Source of the DNA: Mallotus nudiflorus
Lineage: Eukaryota; Streptophyta; Magnoliopsida; Malpighiales; Euphorbiaceae
DNA length: 64,000 nt
Assembly (NCBI GenBank): GCA_947683625.1
Contig: CANTUR010000610.1
Span: 1 to 64,000 of the forward strand
Direction: 5' to 3'
Part shown: positions 23,241 to 34,640 of the stretch, in pieces
How the letters are laid out: each line of letters opens with the position of its first letter
How positions within the stretch are numbered: position 1 is the first letter of the stretch
Translations under genes and position numbers: made by a program
Notes under the pieces: model-generated
Databases searched by the model: none
What the model was told of the DNA's origin: nothing
Seen by the model: the letters and a program-made list of their open reading frames with translations, nothing else

Positions 23241-24989
23241 TGTAATATCCCGAGTTTTTAAATAATTTTAAACTACATCGGAATATATAGTGTTAATAAT
23301 TTTTATATACGTTTATGATTATTTAATGAGTTTGTTATTTATTAACATCATTTTTAATTATTTTATATTATTTTAAGATATTTACGTAAAAATTTTTCAG
23401 AAATTTTATTTTCGGGGAAATTAAGACATAAATAATTAAATATTAATTATTTTAAACGGTTTTATGAATTTGCATGAGTTCATTCATGATTTTAAAGTGT
23501 CAATAAAATACATATATGTACATGCATTTAAATTAAATTAGGGTTATTTAATTAAATTAAATTATAATATATAGTTTTAATATTAATTAATTAAATATGT
23601 GTATATATATGTATATGTGTATATATATATTATTATTAAAGTGTGTGGTGGATATTTATTGTGTGTATTAATTTATATATTAAAATAATATAAAGTAAGA
23701 TATATATATATATATATATACATATAATATCATTATCAAAAATAAAGTTTACGTTAATTACATAATTGCCATCAACTACATCTTCTTCCTCCCGATCGAT
23801 TTTCTTCCCCGTCCAGCCGCTGCAACCCCTTCCTCTTCCCGTTGGTGTGCCCTTCGGCGTGCCACCTCCCTTGTCAGCCATTTCCGACGTCCAGAGCATC
23901 CATTTCCGGTGAGTTTGGCCGGATTTCTTTAAAGTTGCCAAAAATCACACTCAACTCCGATCGATGACTTTCCGGCCACCATTTCGAGCCCCACTGGTCT
24001 CTATCTCTTCCTTGAGCTCTGATAAGTGCATTTCCAAGCTTTTTTTCACTTAAAATGGTCTAGATTTCCCTAGGTTTCGATTTTACAATTTCAACCTACT
24101 AGGGTTTTTGATTTTTTTGAGCTTCTATTTGGTTGACTCATGAAAACTTCCTTCACAAACATTGATCCTAGTATCTTAATATAGCTCTATGAATTTTTGT
24201 AGAATTTTTGGAAATTATTTTGATTTTTGTGAATTTTTTATTATTTTATTAATATTTTCTAATTTTCAAAAATTAATTAATTAAATTATGAAATTGTGTA
24301 TTATGGTGTTTATAGGTGTTAAAATTCATTTTATAAATTTATTTTTAATTTTTGTGAATTTTATATAATTATTTTGAATTTATTTAGTTTATGTAACTTT
24401 GGGAAAATTAGGTTAAATATGTGTTTTAGTGAAATTAATTGGTTGATTGAGTATATTTATTTATATTATTGAATTATATGTTGAGAAATTTAATTTTCAG
24501 TAATTATACTATTTTGGTGAATTTTTGATTAATTTTAGGGAATTTACATAATTAGGGGTATTTTGGTAATTTGGCACTAAATTGGCTAAAAATATAATTA
24601 AATTGGTTTTACTAGTTATTTGAGATATAAAAATGATTTCTAAAAATTATTTAATATTTTTAACTAATTAAAACTATTTTTCGTAAATTATTTTCAACTT
24701 ATATATAATATACGATTTTTTCTAAATAAATGAGTTTTTATTGATTTTTAATATGTTTTAGGGGTTAATTAAGTAATTTGAATTTTTAAAATGTATTTTA
24801 GTCAATATTTATGAATTTATTGAGAATTACCGATTTTTAATAATACTTTATTTAAAATTAGGGTTTTTATGCATTTATCGGCATTTAAAATTATTTTTAG
24901 CATTTAAATATCTAAATTTCTATATTTCGAGTATTGAAGGGCATTTCTAGAATTTTTCATGTGTTCTGTATTATTTCGTGAATTGTGGA

Positions 24990-25139
24990 CCTCGGTCAGT
25001 GAATTGTAGTTTGGAGTCCGACCGAGGGGTTGTCAACTGTGTTTATTCTTGAAGTGTGTTTCTTTGCAAGACCGACTCTACTCTTTGAGTAGAGAGATGT
25101 CCGTTTTACAGAGGAGGTTCTACCGAATTTTTGGTAGAA
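24990..25139 (+). other. Three leader hairpins in LTR I
   Basis: CCTCGGTC (24990-24997) pairs with GACCGAGG (25020-25027). CTCTACTC (25076-25083) pairs with GAGTAGAG (25087-25094) around TTT. TTCTACC (25118-25124) pairs with GGTAGAA (25133-25139). Order and spacing match those of LTR A at 1747-1894. 'tttctttgcaag' just before the second hairpin resembles a 3' splice site. Confidence 0.65.
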
Positions 25140-25260
25140 TTCTCGTAAAACATGATATCCGGTCGAATTCTTATTCTACTTCTGTGTCTAAGATTCTAAA
25201 TTGAGTCTTTAGAATTCCGATAGATTTATTCTAATGTCGTGTTGTCATTTGTTTGTTTAG

Positions 25261-25330
25261 TTGCACTGAGACCGAGGCCTAGTGGACCAGGCCCGTAAAA
25301 TTTGTCTCGAGGAGCGCAATAACAGTGAGT
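25261..25330 (+). other. Exon-like island in LTR I
   Basis: Preceded by 'gtttgtttag' (AG at 25259-25260) and followed by GTGAGT (25325-25330), leaving a 64-nt island. Within it GAGAC (25268-25272) pairs with GTCTC (25304-25308) and GGCCT (25276-25280) pairs with AGGCC (25289-25293). It has the same arrangement as the island of LTR A at 2021-2094, whose stem sequences differ. Confidence 0.5.
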
Positions 25331-25841
25331 TGTTATTTTATATATACGTGTTCTAGGATGCATGTTTTTTAGAAATGTATGATTTATTTTGGTAAATTAT
25401 GCATAAACGATTTAATTATTGCTTAGGTTTACTTTTAGTATATGATCGGTATATTTTTGGTATATTTTAAATTATATGCATGTTTTATTATGCATTTATA
25501 CTTAAAATGTTTTTAAGTATATTTATAGTTGATTTCGAGTTTATTTTGTAAATAAATTGAATTTATTTGACATATATATACTTGAAATTATACCTGGTTT
25601 ATTTTTGGTATATTTCTAGTATATATACGGTTTATGTTGTTATTTTATTTAATATCATGCATCATTGATTTTATGAATGTATGCTTTATATTTAAATGAA
25701 GGATATCAATAGAATGTGCTGCTTAGTGGGCAACACTAGGACCGAGTACATACTGGTACGCCAATAGCATTTAGGCTTTATCACTAACCTATTTGTGGAT
25801 TATGATCGGATTGAATTATTTAACGTGAGATGTGATTTGAG

Positions 25842-25943
25842 AGTGTGATTGCTGGAGCTCGATTGACCAAGTGTCTCGGGGCCAATCACACTGACAGTCA
25901 GACTGCTAGAGCTCGGTTGACTTAGTGTCTCGGGGCCAGTCTG
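25842..25943 (+). other. Paired stem-loops in LTR I
   Basis: Unit A has a perfect 10-bp stem, AGTGTGATTG (25842-25851) with CAATCACACT (25883-25892). Unit B has a perfect 7-bp stem, CAGACTG (25899-25905) with CAGTCTG (25937-25943). The loops are near-identical between units although the stems differ. Confidence 0.7.
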
Positions 25944-26627
25944 CTGTCCAAATGGAACAAGTGAATTTATTTGGAATAAGTGAGCCTGTATGGCTAGAGT
26001 GTTGTCTAACACTGTTTAAGGTTGCGATTTTCTAGGGTTCTATTTGATCCTTCATATACGGATGTAGTTTCTTAATATGTATATAAAATGGTTTTGCTGC
26101 ATCTGTATGATTTTGCTTGTATATATATTTATTATATATACTATTTAATGTGTGCATTGTTATTTAGCTATGCATGTATATATATTATAACAATTCACTC
26201 AGTGAGGTCTGACTCCCCTCCATTGACTATTTTTCAAGAGAGTCTTCGTCTTCAAACCTCAATAGTAGACCCTTATGCTGGATTTCTTCTGCCCCGGCTT
26301 TACTATGTAATATGCTCACTTGAATTTATTTTATAATCTAGACACTGCAGTAGTTGTAATCAGTTATGAATTTAATGTATCATGTTTATATGAGATATGT
26401 ATTTTAAAGATTTGAACTGGGATTGTAGTAAAAGATATTTATATATATGAGATGAGCTTGTTTATTTTAAACGAGATTGATGGAGTAGTAATTTATTTTA
26501 TTTATGTTATTATTATTATATGTTTTTACTTTTATTTTATTTTAAGGCTTGCTACGGGTTCCAGATTTGAAAGAATTCCCATTCCCTAGTGCCGGTCATG
26601 GCCCTTGTTTTGGGTTATTACAAATCA

Positions 26628-27941
26628 CATCTCACATTAATCAAATCAATCCAGTCAAAATCCACAAATAGGTTAGTAATTTAACCTACAATCTATCGTC
26701 TTACCAGTATGTACTCAGTCCTAGTGCTGCCCATTAGGTAGCACGTTTTATTGATATCCTTCATTAAAATAAACTCATACATTGGTAAAATAAATGATGC
26801 ATGATATTAATTTAAATGACAATATAAACCATATATATACTAGAAATATACTAAAAATAAACTAAGTATATTTCGAGTATATATATGTTAGATAAATTCT
26901 GTTCAATTATAAAATAAACCATATATATACTTAAAAACAATTTAGGTATAAATCAAGAATGAAACATGCATTTATTTCAAAACATGCAACCTAAATACAC
27001 GTATATATAAAATAACAACTCATAGTTGTGCGCTCCACAAAATGGGTCCGACAGGCCTGGTCCACTAGGTCTCGATCTCAGTGCAACTAAACAATCAAAT
27101 CACAGCACGAAATCAGAATGAATCTAACTTAACTTCTAAACACTCGATCTAGAATTCTAGACACAGATAGATACAAAATCAAACCTGATGTCACATTTTA
27201 TGAGAAGTCTACCGAAAATTCAGTAGAACCTTCTCTGTAAAATGGACATCTCTCTACTTAAAAAATAGAGCCGGTCCTGCAAGAAAAATACACTTCTAAT
27301 ATAGAATCCTCAAAACCCCTCGATCGGACCTCAAACTACAATTCCACCGACCGAGGTTCACAATTCACAAGATATACACAAAATATATTAAAATACCATA
27401 AATACCAAAAATACCCTTTTATACCAAAATATAGCAATTTACATATTTAAACACTAAAAATAATTATTTCACCGATAGTTACTTAAAAACCCTAATATTG
27501 ATATAATATTATTAAAAACTGATATTTCACGATAAATACACCAATATTAATAGAAAATTCATTTTATAAATCCAAATTACTCAATTAGCCCAAAAACATA
27601 TTAAAATTTTACTAAAAACCCATTTATTTACAAAAATAGTATATTATATATAATTTGAAAACAATTTTTGAAAAATAGTTTTAATTATTTAAAAATAGTA
27701 AATAATTTATAAAAATTATTTTTATACCTCAAATAATTATTAAAATCAATTTAACTTAATATTCAATTAAAATTTCTGCCAAATTACCAAAATACCCCTA
27801 ATATATAATAATTCACATAATATACTATAATTACTCAAAAATTCACTAAAAATTATATAATTGTTCTAAAATTATTTTCTCAACATATAATTCAATAAAA
27901 TCAATAATTATACTCAATTAAACAATTAATTTTAACAATAT
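26628..27941 (-). mobile_element. Solo LTR D (minus strand), piece 2
   Basis: Resumes with 'catctcacattaatc', about where piece 1 stopped, with roughly a dozen bases apparently lost beside the I insertion. It carries complements of the CCTAGTG hairpin near 26720, the GGCCT island near 27060 and the leader hairpins near 27190-27350. Minus LTR J interrupts it at 27942 in an AT-rich part. Confidence 0.87.
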
Positions 27942-29227
27942 TGTCACGACCCAAAACAGGGGCCATGACCGACGCTAGGGAACGGTAATTCTTTCGAATC
28001 CGGAACCCGTAGCAAGCCTAAAAATAAAATAAACATGCAATAATAATAATAACAACTCTTAATGCAGCGGAAATAAATTCATAAGTATCAAAGTAATATT
28101 CCACCATGGGATTTAAATCAAATCCATATCTCATATATATAAATAAATCAGTTAATACAAGTTTCAATTCAAATTCTTAAAATACATAACTCACACAAAT
28201 ATAATACATAAAACCCATAATTTATCTACAACTACTGCAGTGTCTAGATTATAAAAATAAAACTCAAGACTCAGATAAGCAATTTACATAAAGAAGCCAG
28301 GGCGAAAGAAATCTGGCGTACAGGCCTGCTACTGAGGTCTGAAGATAATGACTCTCCTGAAAAATTAGTCAACAGAGGGGAGTCAGACCTCACTGAGTGA
28401 ATCACTATAATATATATACATGCATACTAAATGACAATGCATACAATCAACAATATATATCTAATATGTATATATACAGGAAAATACACACAAATGCAAT
28501 AAAATCATTTTATATATTTTTACTGAAATTCACAGTTTATGAAGGATTAAATAGAACCCTAGAATACCGCGACCTCAAACAGTGTTAGACAACACTCTAG
28601 CCACACAGGCTCACTTATTCCAAAATATATTCACTTGGTCCATTTGGACAGTAGACTGGCCCTGAGACACTAAGTCAACCGAGCTCCAGCAGTTTGACTA
28701 TCAGTGTGATTGGCCCCGAGACACTTGGTCAACTGAGCTCCAGCAATCACACTCCCAAATCACATCACACATCAGATAAATCAATTCCAATCAATATCCA
28801 CAAATGGTTAGTAATATAGCCTAAATGCTATAAGCGTATCGGTACGTACTCGGTCCTAGTGCTGCCCACTAGGTAGCATATTCTATCGATATCCTTCATT
28901 GAAATATAAAGCATACATTCATAAAGATAAATGATGCATGAATTTAAATAAAATAGCAACATAAACCATATATACTAGAAATATACCAAAAGTAAACCAG
29001 GTATATTTCGAGTATATATACGCCAAATAAATCCAATTAAATTACAAAATAGACTAAGAATATACATAAAAATATTTTAAGAATAATTTATTAATAAAAC
29101 ATGCATATAATTTGAAAATATACCAAAATATACCGAATATAAACTAAAGATAAACTTAAATAATAATTAAACCATTTATGCATATTTAATCAAAATAAAA
29201 CATACATTTCTAAAATCATGCACCCTA

Positions 29228-29304
<77 letters not shown>

Positions 29305-31266
29305 GCAACTCACACTTAGTGCGCTCCTCGAGATGGGTCCGATGGGCCTGGTCCACTAGGCCTCGGTCTCGGTGCAACTAAACAAATAATAAATAACAGA
29401 CATCAGAATAAACCTAACAGAAAATCATAGAAACTCGATCTAGAATATTAGACACATAATCAGAATTAGGGTTCGATCGGACATCACGTTTTACGAGAAT
29501 TCTATCAAAAATTTGATAGAACCTCCCCTGTAAAATGAACATCTCTCTACTCAAAGAATAGAGCCGGCCCTGCAAAGAAACACACTTCAAAAAATAGACA
29601 CAGAAACACATCCATAACCCCTCGGTCAGACTCCAAACTACAGTCTACCGATCGGGGTTCACAATCCACAAAATAATTATGAAAATACCAAAAATGCCCT
29701 TATATCACATAAATACATTTTTTAAGTATAAATTACATAATTAATCCTAAAACACAGGAAAAACCGATAAAAACTCATTTATTTAGAAAAATCGTATATT
29801 ATATATATAATTGAAAATAATTCACGAAAAATAGTTTTAATTAATTAAAAATACTAAATAATTTGTATAAATCATTTTTATACCTTAAATAACTATTAAA
29901 AACCAATTTAATTACATTTTTAGTCAATTTATGGTAAAATTACCAAAATACCCCTATATATATAAATATACTAAAATTAATCCAAAAATTCACCAAAAAT
30001 AATATAATTATCCGAAAATTAATTTTCTCAACATTTTTATCAATAATGTCAATAAATAAACTCAATTAACTAATTAATTTCAATTAAAAACACAATTAAC
30101 CTAATTTTCCAAAATTACATAAACCTAAATAAATTCAAAATAAATACATATAAATTCATAAAAATTCCAAATAAATTTCTATAATTCATTTCAACACCTA
30201 TATTTATATAAAACACAAATTCATAATTTAATTAATTAATTTTCAAAAATTAGAAAATAATAATAAAATATTCAAAAATACCCAAAAATCAAAATAATCT
30301 CCAAAAATTCTACAAAAATTCACACATGAATATTAAGCTACTAGGATCAACATTTGTTAAGGGACTTTTCATGAATCAATCAATTCTAAGTTCAAAAAAT
30401 TCAAGAAGCTAAAATGGGCGAATTGAAGATTTAGCTCAAACCTCTTCAACCACTTGTTTTCAGGCCAAAAGGAGCTTAGAATAGGGACCATCGGAGCTCA
30501 AGGAGTTGATGAAGACTGGCGGTGCACGAAATGGTGGCCGGAATCGTGGTCGACGGAGAAGAGCTCAACTTGCTGCCACCACGAATTTCGAGCGTTCCAG
30601 CGGGCTTCCGATGGCTTGGTCACGTCGGAGAGGAAGAGGAAGGAAGGGGGAGGAGGTTGGCGGTAGCTGATGGCGACGAAGGGCAGTTCGACGTGGTGGA
30701 ACGGGAGGCATAGTGAGGGTAGGCGTCGGGAGAGAAGAAGGAAGAAGGAGGGGCAATTCGGTATTTTGGTAATAAGTTTTCATTTTTGACATATAATATG
30801 TATATATATATACTTTACACTATATATTAAAATAATATAAAATCACACACATTAAATATACACCACACACATATAATTTAATATTTTAAAATTTAATACA
30901 CTTAAAAATAATTAAATAATATTAAAACTAATTAATAAATAATAAAAATATTAGGGTAATTATTTAAACCCTAATTAAATAAATAATTACACAAATATAT
31001 GTTATTTAGTACTTCAAAAATATATATGAACTCATGCAAATCCGGAAATCTATTTAATATAATAATAATAAATAATTTACGTGAAAATTTTCCCGAAAAT
31101 AGAATTCTCGGGAAAATTTTACGTAAAGCACTTAAAATAATATACAATAATTAAAATAAGTTTTAAATATATATCAACTTGTAAAAATATCATAATTATA
31201 TACAAAATTATTAACACTGCATATCCCGATGTAGTATTAAAATATTTAAAAACACGAGATATTACA
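27942..31266 (-). mobile_element. Solo LTR J (minus strand)
   Basis: 3325 bp, starting TGTCACGACC (complement of the LTR end) and closing GATATTACA. Flanks are aatat (27937-27941) and tatat, the latter in an AT run, so the duplication is uncertain. All family islands are present in complement: the paired stem-loops near 28650-28750, the CTAGTGC hairpin near 28860, an AT microsatellite (29230-29302), the GGCCT island near 29350, the leader hairpins near 29490-29660 and a GC-rich leader near 30440-30760. Confidence 0.9.
29230..29302. repeat. (AT)n microsatellite
   Basis: About 72 bp of AT just beside the exon-like island of LTR J, expanding the short 'tatatata' found there in other copies. Confidence 0.95.
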
Positions 31267-31271
31267 TATAT

Positions 31272-32310
31272 ATATATATATATATATAAAACCTATATTT
31301 CTAAAATTCACATAAACTAAATAAAATTGTATTAATTACACAAAAATCACAAAAATTATAAATTAAATTCTATAATCATTTTCAACCACCATAAACCCTA
31401 AAAATCATAATTTTACAATTTATTTAATTAATTTATGAAAATTAGAAAATAATAAAAAATTCACAAAAATCAAAATAAATTCCAAAAATGTCCAGAGTGT
31501 AGATTGAGCTAGTAGAATCAACTTTTGTGAAGGAATTAAGCTTGAATATCAAAAATTGAAGTTTAAAAAAATTAAGAAGCAAAAGAGGCCAAAATTGAAA
31601 TCAAGCTCAAATCCTTACCAAATCGAGTTTTCAAGCTACAAGGAGCTTGGAATCAGCTTCTATGGAGTTCTAGAAGCTCAACAGCACCGGAACCACCGGA
31701 TTTGGTGGTTGAAAATGCCTTGAATGGAGGAGATGAGAGTTTCAGCAATTTCGACTTCCACAGCAACCACCGGCGTTGAAGAAGGTGGAGGAGGGTGGTG
31801 GAGCAGTTGGAGAAGACGGCGGCACTCCATGAGGCACTCTGATGCCCTCTAATCAGCGTTGCAGAGGTAAGGGGGTGAGGGGGGGTAGGGCGTCGGGGTG
31901 AGGGTGAGGGAAGAAGATGAGTTTTATTTTATATATATATTAAAACTTTAACTTTAATAATATAATTAAATAATAATATATATCCACATTAAACACACAT
32001 CACATAATATTATATACATTTAAATATATATATATATACACACACATATACATAAAAACAATAACCCTAAGTATACATGCATGTATATATATATAATTAA
32101 TTCACAAAATAATAATGCATGAAACAATAAAATTTGTTAAAATAAAATAATATTAAACATTAAAATTTTATTGAAATGCTATTTTCCAAAATAATAGGTT
32201 TTGGAATAATTTTTACTTAGAAATTTTTAAATAAACATAAAATAACATTAATTATTAACAAAAATAATTAAATAATCAAATATATATATTAAAAATTATT
32301 AATACTGCAT
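31272..32310 (-). mobile_element. Solo LTR D (minus strand), piece 3
   Basis: From the AT run at the J junction through the GC-rich leader in complement (about 31640-31920, purine-rich on the plus strand) to 'attattaatactgcat', near the start of the LTR. The TRIM element K interrupts it; tgcat at 32306-32310 is K's target duplication. Leader frames here show no conserved protein. Confidence 0.87.
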
Positions 32311-32660
32311 TGTGATATCCATTATCGGTTGGGAAGGAGAACGAAGCACGCCTTATAAAGGTGTGGATACCTTCTCCCATCAGACACGTTTTAAAACGTG
32401 CGCTGTGGGCTGGGCCTGGACAAAGCGAACAATATTTAATGCGGGTTGGTCTGGGCTGTTATAATGGTATCAGAGTCGGAGCCCAGATCAGTGTGCCAAC
32501 GTGGACGCTGGGCCCTAAGGGGGGTGGATTGTGATATCCCACATCGGTTGGGAAGGAGAACGAAGCACGCCTTATAAGGGTGTGGATACCTTCTCCCATC
32601 AGACACATTTTAAAACCGTGCACTGCGGGCTGGGCCTGGGCAAAGCGAACAATATCTGAT
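32311..32660 (+). mobile_element. TRIM element K, piece 1 (5' LTR, PBS, PPT, most of 3' LTR)
   Basis: A terminal-repeat retrotransposon in miniature, non-coding and dependent on proteins supplied by other elements. The 5' LTR is 32311-32463 and starts TGTGATATCC. The primer site TGGTATCAGAGTC begins at 32465. A 66-bp centre ends in 'aaggggggtgga', and the 3' LTR starts at 32530. Element L interrupts the 3' LTR at 32661 after ctgat. With the 23 bp at 52026-52048 the element totals about 373 bp, with two LTRs of about 153 bp. Bracketed by perfect tgcat duplications (32306-32310, 52049-52053). Confidence 0.93.
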
Positions 32661-34435
32661 TGTAATATCCCGTGTTTTTTTAAATATTTTAATACTGCAT
32701 CGGGATATGCAGTGTTAATAATTTTTAAATATAATATTGATATTTAATAAGCTTTAATAAGCTTTTATTTAAGTAAAATTGATTTTTAATTGTTTATCAT
32801 TATTTTAAGTGCTTTACGTAAAATTTTCCCGAGACTTTCATTTTCGGGGAAAATTCACGTAAATAATTTATTATTAATTATTTTAAATATATTTACGGAT
32901 TTGCATGAACTCATACATATTTTAAAATATTAAACACCTTGTATACATGTAATTATTTATTTAATCTAATATTTTATTAATTATTTATTAGTTTTATTGT
33001 TATTTAATTATTTTTATTTAGTATAAATTTTTAAAATATTAAATTATATGTGTGTGGTGTATATTTAATGTGTATAATTTAATATTATTTTAATATATAG
33101 TATAAAGTATATATATATATACATATTATAAGTTAAAAACCAAAAATTTTGGAAAATTACGTTTTTGCCCCTAATTCCTCTCTTCTTCCCCGATCACTTC
33201 CCCACGCAAATCCGGTCGCTGCCATCCCGATCCCTTGCTATTGGTGTGCCCTCTGGTGTGCCACCACCTTCCTCAGCCTCTTTCGCCGCCTGTAGCAGCC
33301 ATTTCCGGCGTTTGGAAGCCATTTTTGGCCGGAGAAGCCGAAAGTTGAACCACCGTCGATCACGATGATTCCGGCCACCATTTTCAACACCGCCAGTCAC
33401 TTTCTTCTCCTTGAGCTCCGGTGAGTGTGATTCTATCTTTAGTTTGAGCTGAAATGGTCTTGATTTGCTTAGGTTTCAAATTTTCAATTTCGGCCATATT
33501 AGGGTTTTTGATTTTTTTGAACTTTGAATTTTTTGATTCATGAAAAATTCCTTCACAAATGTTATTCCCCTTAGCTTAATATACATTTATTATTTTTTTT
33601 GGAATTTTTGGAGATTATTTCGATTTTTGGGTATTTTTGATATTTTAATATTATTTTCTAATTTTCGGAAATTAATTAATTAAATTATGAAATTGTGTTT
33701 TATGATGAATATAGGTGTTGAAATGATTATAGAAATTTATTTGGAATTTTTATGAATTTCTAAGTATTTATTTTGAATTATTTGAGTTTATGTAATTTTG
33801 GGAAAATTAGGTTAATTATGTTTTTAATTAAAATTAATTGGTAAATTGAGTTTAATTATTGATATTATTGATAAATATGTTGATAAAATTAATTTTGGAT
33901 AATTATAATATTTTTGGTGAATTTTTGAAGTAATTATAGTATATTTATATATATAAGGGCATTTTGGTAATTTTACATAAAATTGGCTAAAAATGTAATT
34001 TAATTGGTTTTAATAGTTATTTAAGGTATAAAAATGATTTCTACAAATTATTTAGTATTTTTAACTAATTAAAACTATTTTCGTGAATTATTTTCAATTA
34101 TATATATAATATACGATTTTACTAATAAAATGAGTTTTTATCGGTTTTTACTGTGTTTAAAGGTTAATTATGTAATTTCTATGTATAAAATGTATTTCTA
34201 TGTTATAAGGGTATTTTGGTATTTCTGAAATTATTTTGTGTTTGTGGACCCCGGTCGGTAGACTGTAGTTTGGAGTCCGATTGAGGGGTTGTGGATTTGT
34301 TTTGAGCTTGTTTTTCGAAGTGTATTTCTTTGCAGGGTCAGCTCTACTCTTTGAGTAGAGAGATGTCCATTTTACAGGGGAGGTTCTACTGAATTTTTGG
34401 TAGAATTCTCGTAAAACGTGATGTCCGATCGATCC
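32661..34435 (+). mobile_element. 5' LTR of L, piece 1
   Basis: TGTAATATCCCGTG onward, including the leader (about 33167-33420, ending at GTGAGTG) and the three hairpins near 34248-34408. It stops at gatcc, M's target duplication. Compared with the 3' LTR it lacks about 20 bp of the 'agggtttaatattaccc' stretch near 32960 and has an extra 12-bp 'ctctggtgtgcc' near 33250. Confidence 0.93.
33101..33107 (+). promoter_or_regulatory. Candidate TATA box in L 5' LTR
   Basis: TATAAAG within an AT-rich run, about 60 bp before the pyrimidine-rich leader that probably begins the transcript. The 3' LTR has the same motif at 49261-49267. Position is the only support; other TATA-like runs lie nearby. Confidence 0.35.
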
Positions 34436-34608
34436 TGTCACGACCCAAAACAGGGGCCATGACCGGCACTAGGGGAACGAGAATTCTTTCGAATCCGGAA
34501 CCCATAGCAAGCCTAAAAATAAAATAAAACATGCAATAATAATAATAACAATATCAAATGCAACGGAAATGAAAATCATAAATATCACAATAGTATTTTC
34601 ATCAACTG
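34436..34608 (-). mobile_element. Remnant 3' LTR of M (last ~173 bp)
   Basis: Complement of the LTR end, matching the 5' LTR of M from 39126 through 'ttttcatcaactg'. Beyond 34608 the match stops and a 30-35 bp stretch rich in 'aataataat' with 'aaaacatgca' leads into integrase. Confidence 0.9.
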
Positions 34609-34640
34609 AAATAATAATAATAACAATAATAAAAACATGC

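Larger units (their letters stand above)
23241..26622 (+). mobile_element. Solo LTR I (intact, good reference copy)
   Basis: An uninterrupted 3382-bp LTR from TGTAATATCCCGAG to an altered end GGGTTATTACA. Flanking aatta (23236-23240) and aatca (26623-26627) differ by one base. In order it holds an AT-rich start, a pyrimidine-rich leader (about 23770-24025), an intron-like AT-rich stretch, three hairpins (24990-25139), an island bounded by AG and GTGAGT (25261-25330), a second AT-rich stretch, the CTTAGTG hairpin (25722-25740), the paired stem-loops (25842-25943), the 'gaggtctgactcccctcc' island near 26205 and the terminal island from about 26547. It was formed by LTR-LTR recombination of a full element. 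Confidence 0.93.

Noticed and set aside
23055..23261. Frames rich in repeated 'STELQQ' or 'PETLSQ' type words (23055-23261, 25800-26012, 57812-58033, 58593-58808)
   Set aside because: They are translations of the twin stem-loop island in LTRs of either orientation; the word repeat reflects the duplicated loop.
32311..32660. Cassandra-type TRIM carrying 5S rRNA promoter sequence
   Set aside because: Size and structure fit a TRIM, but I see no 5S-like internal control region in its LTRs.
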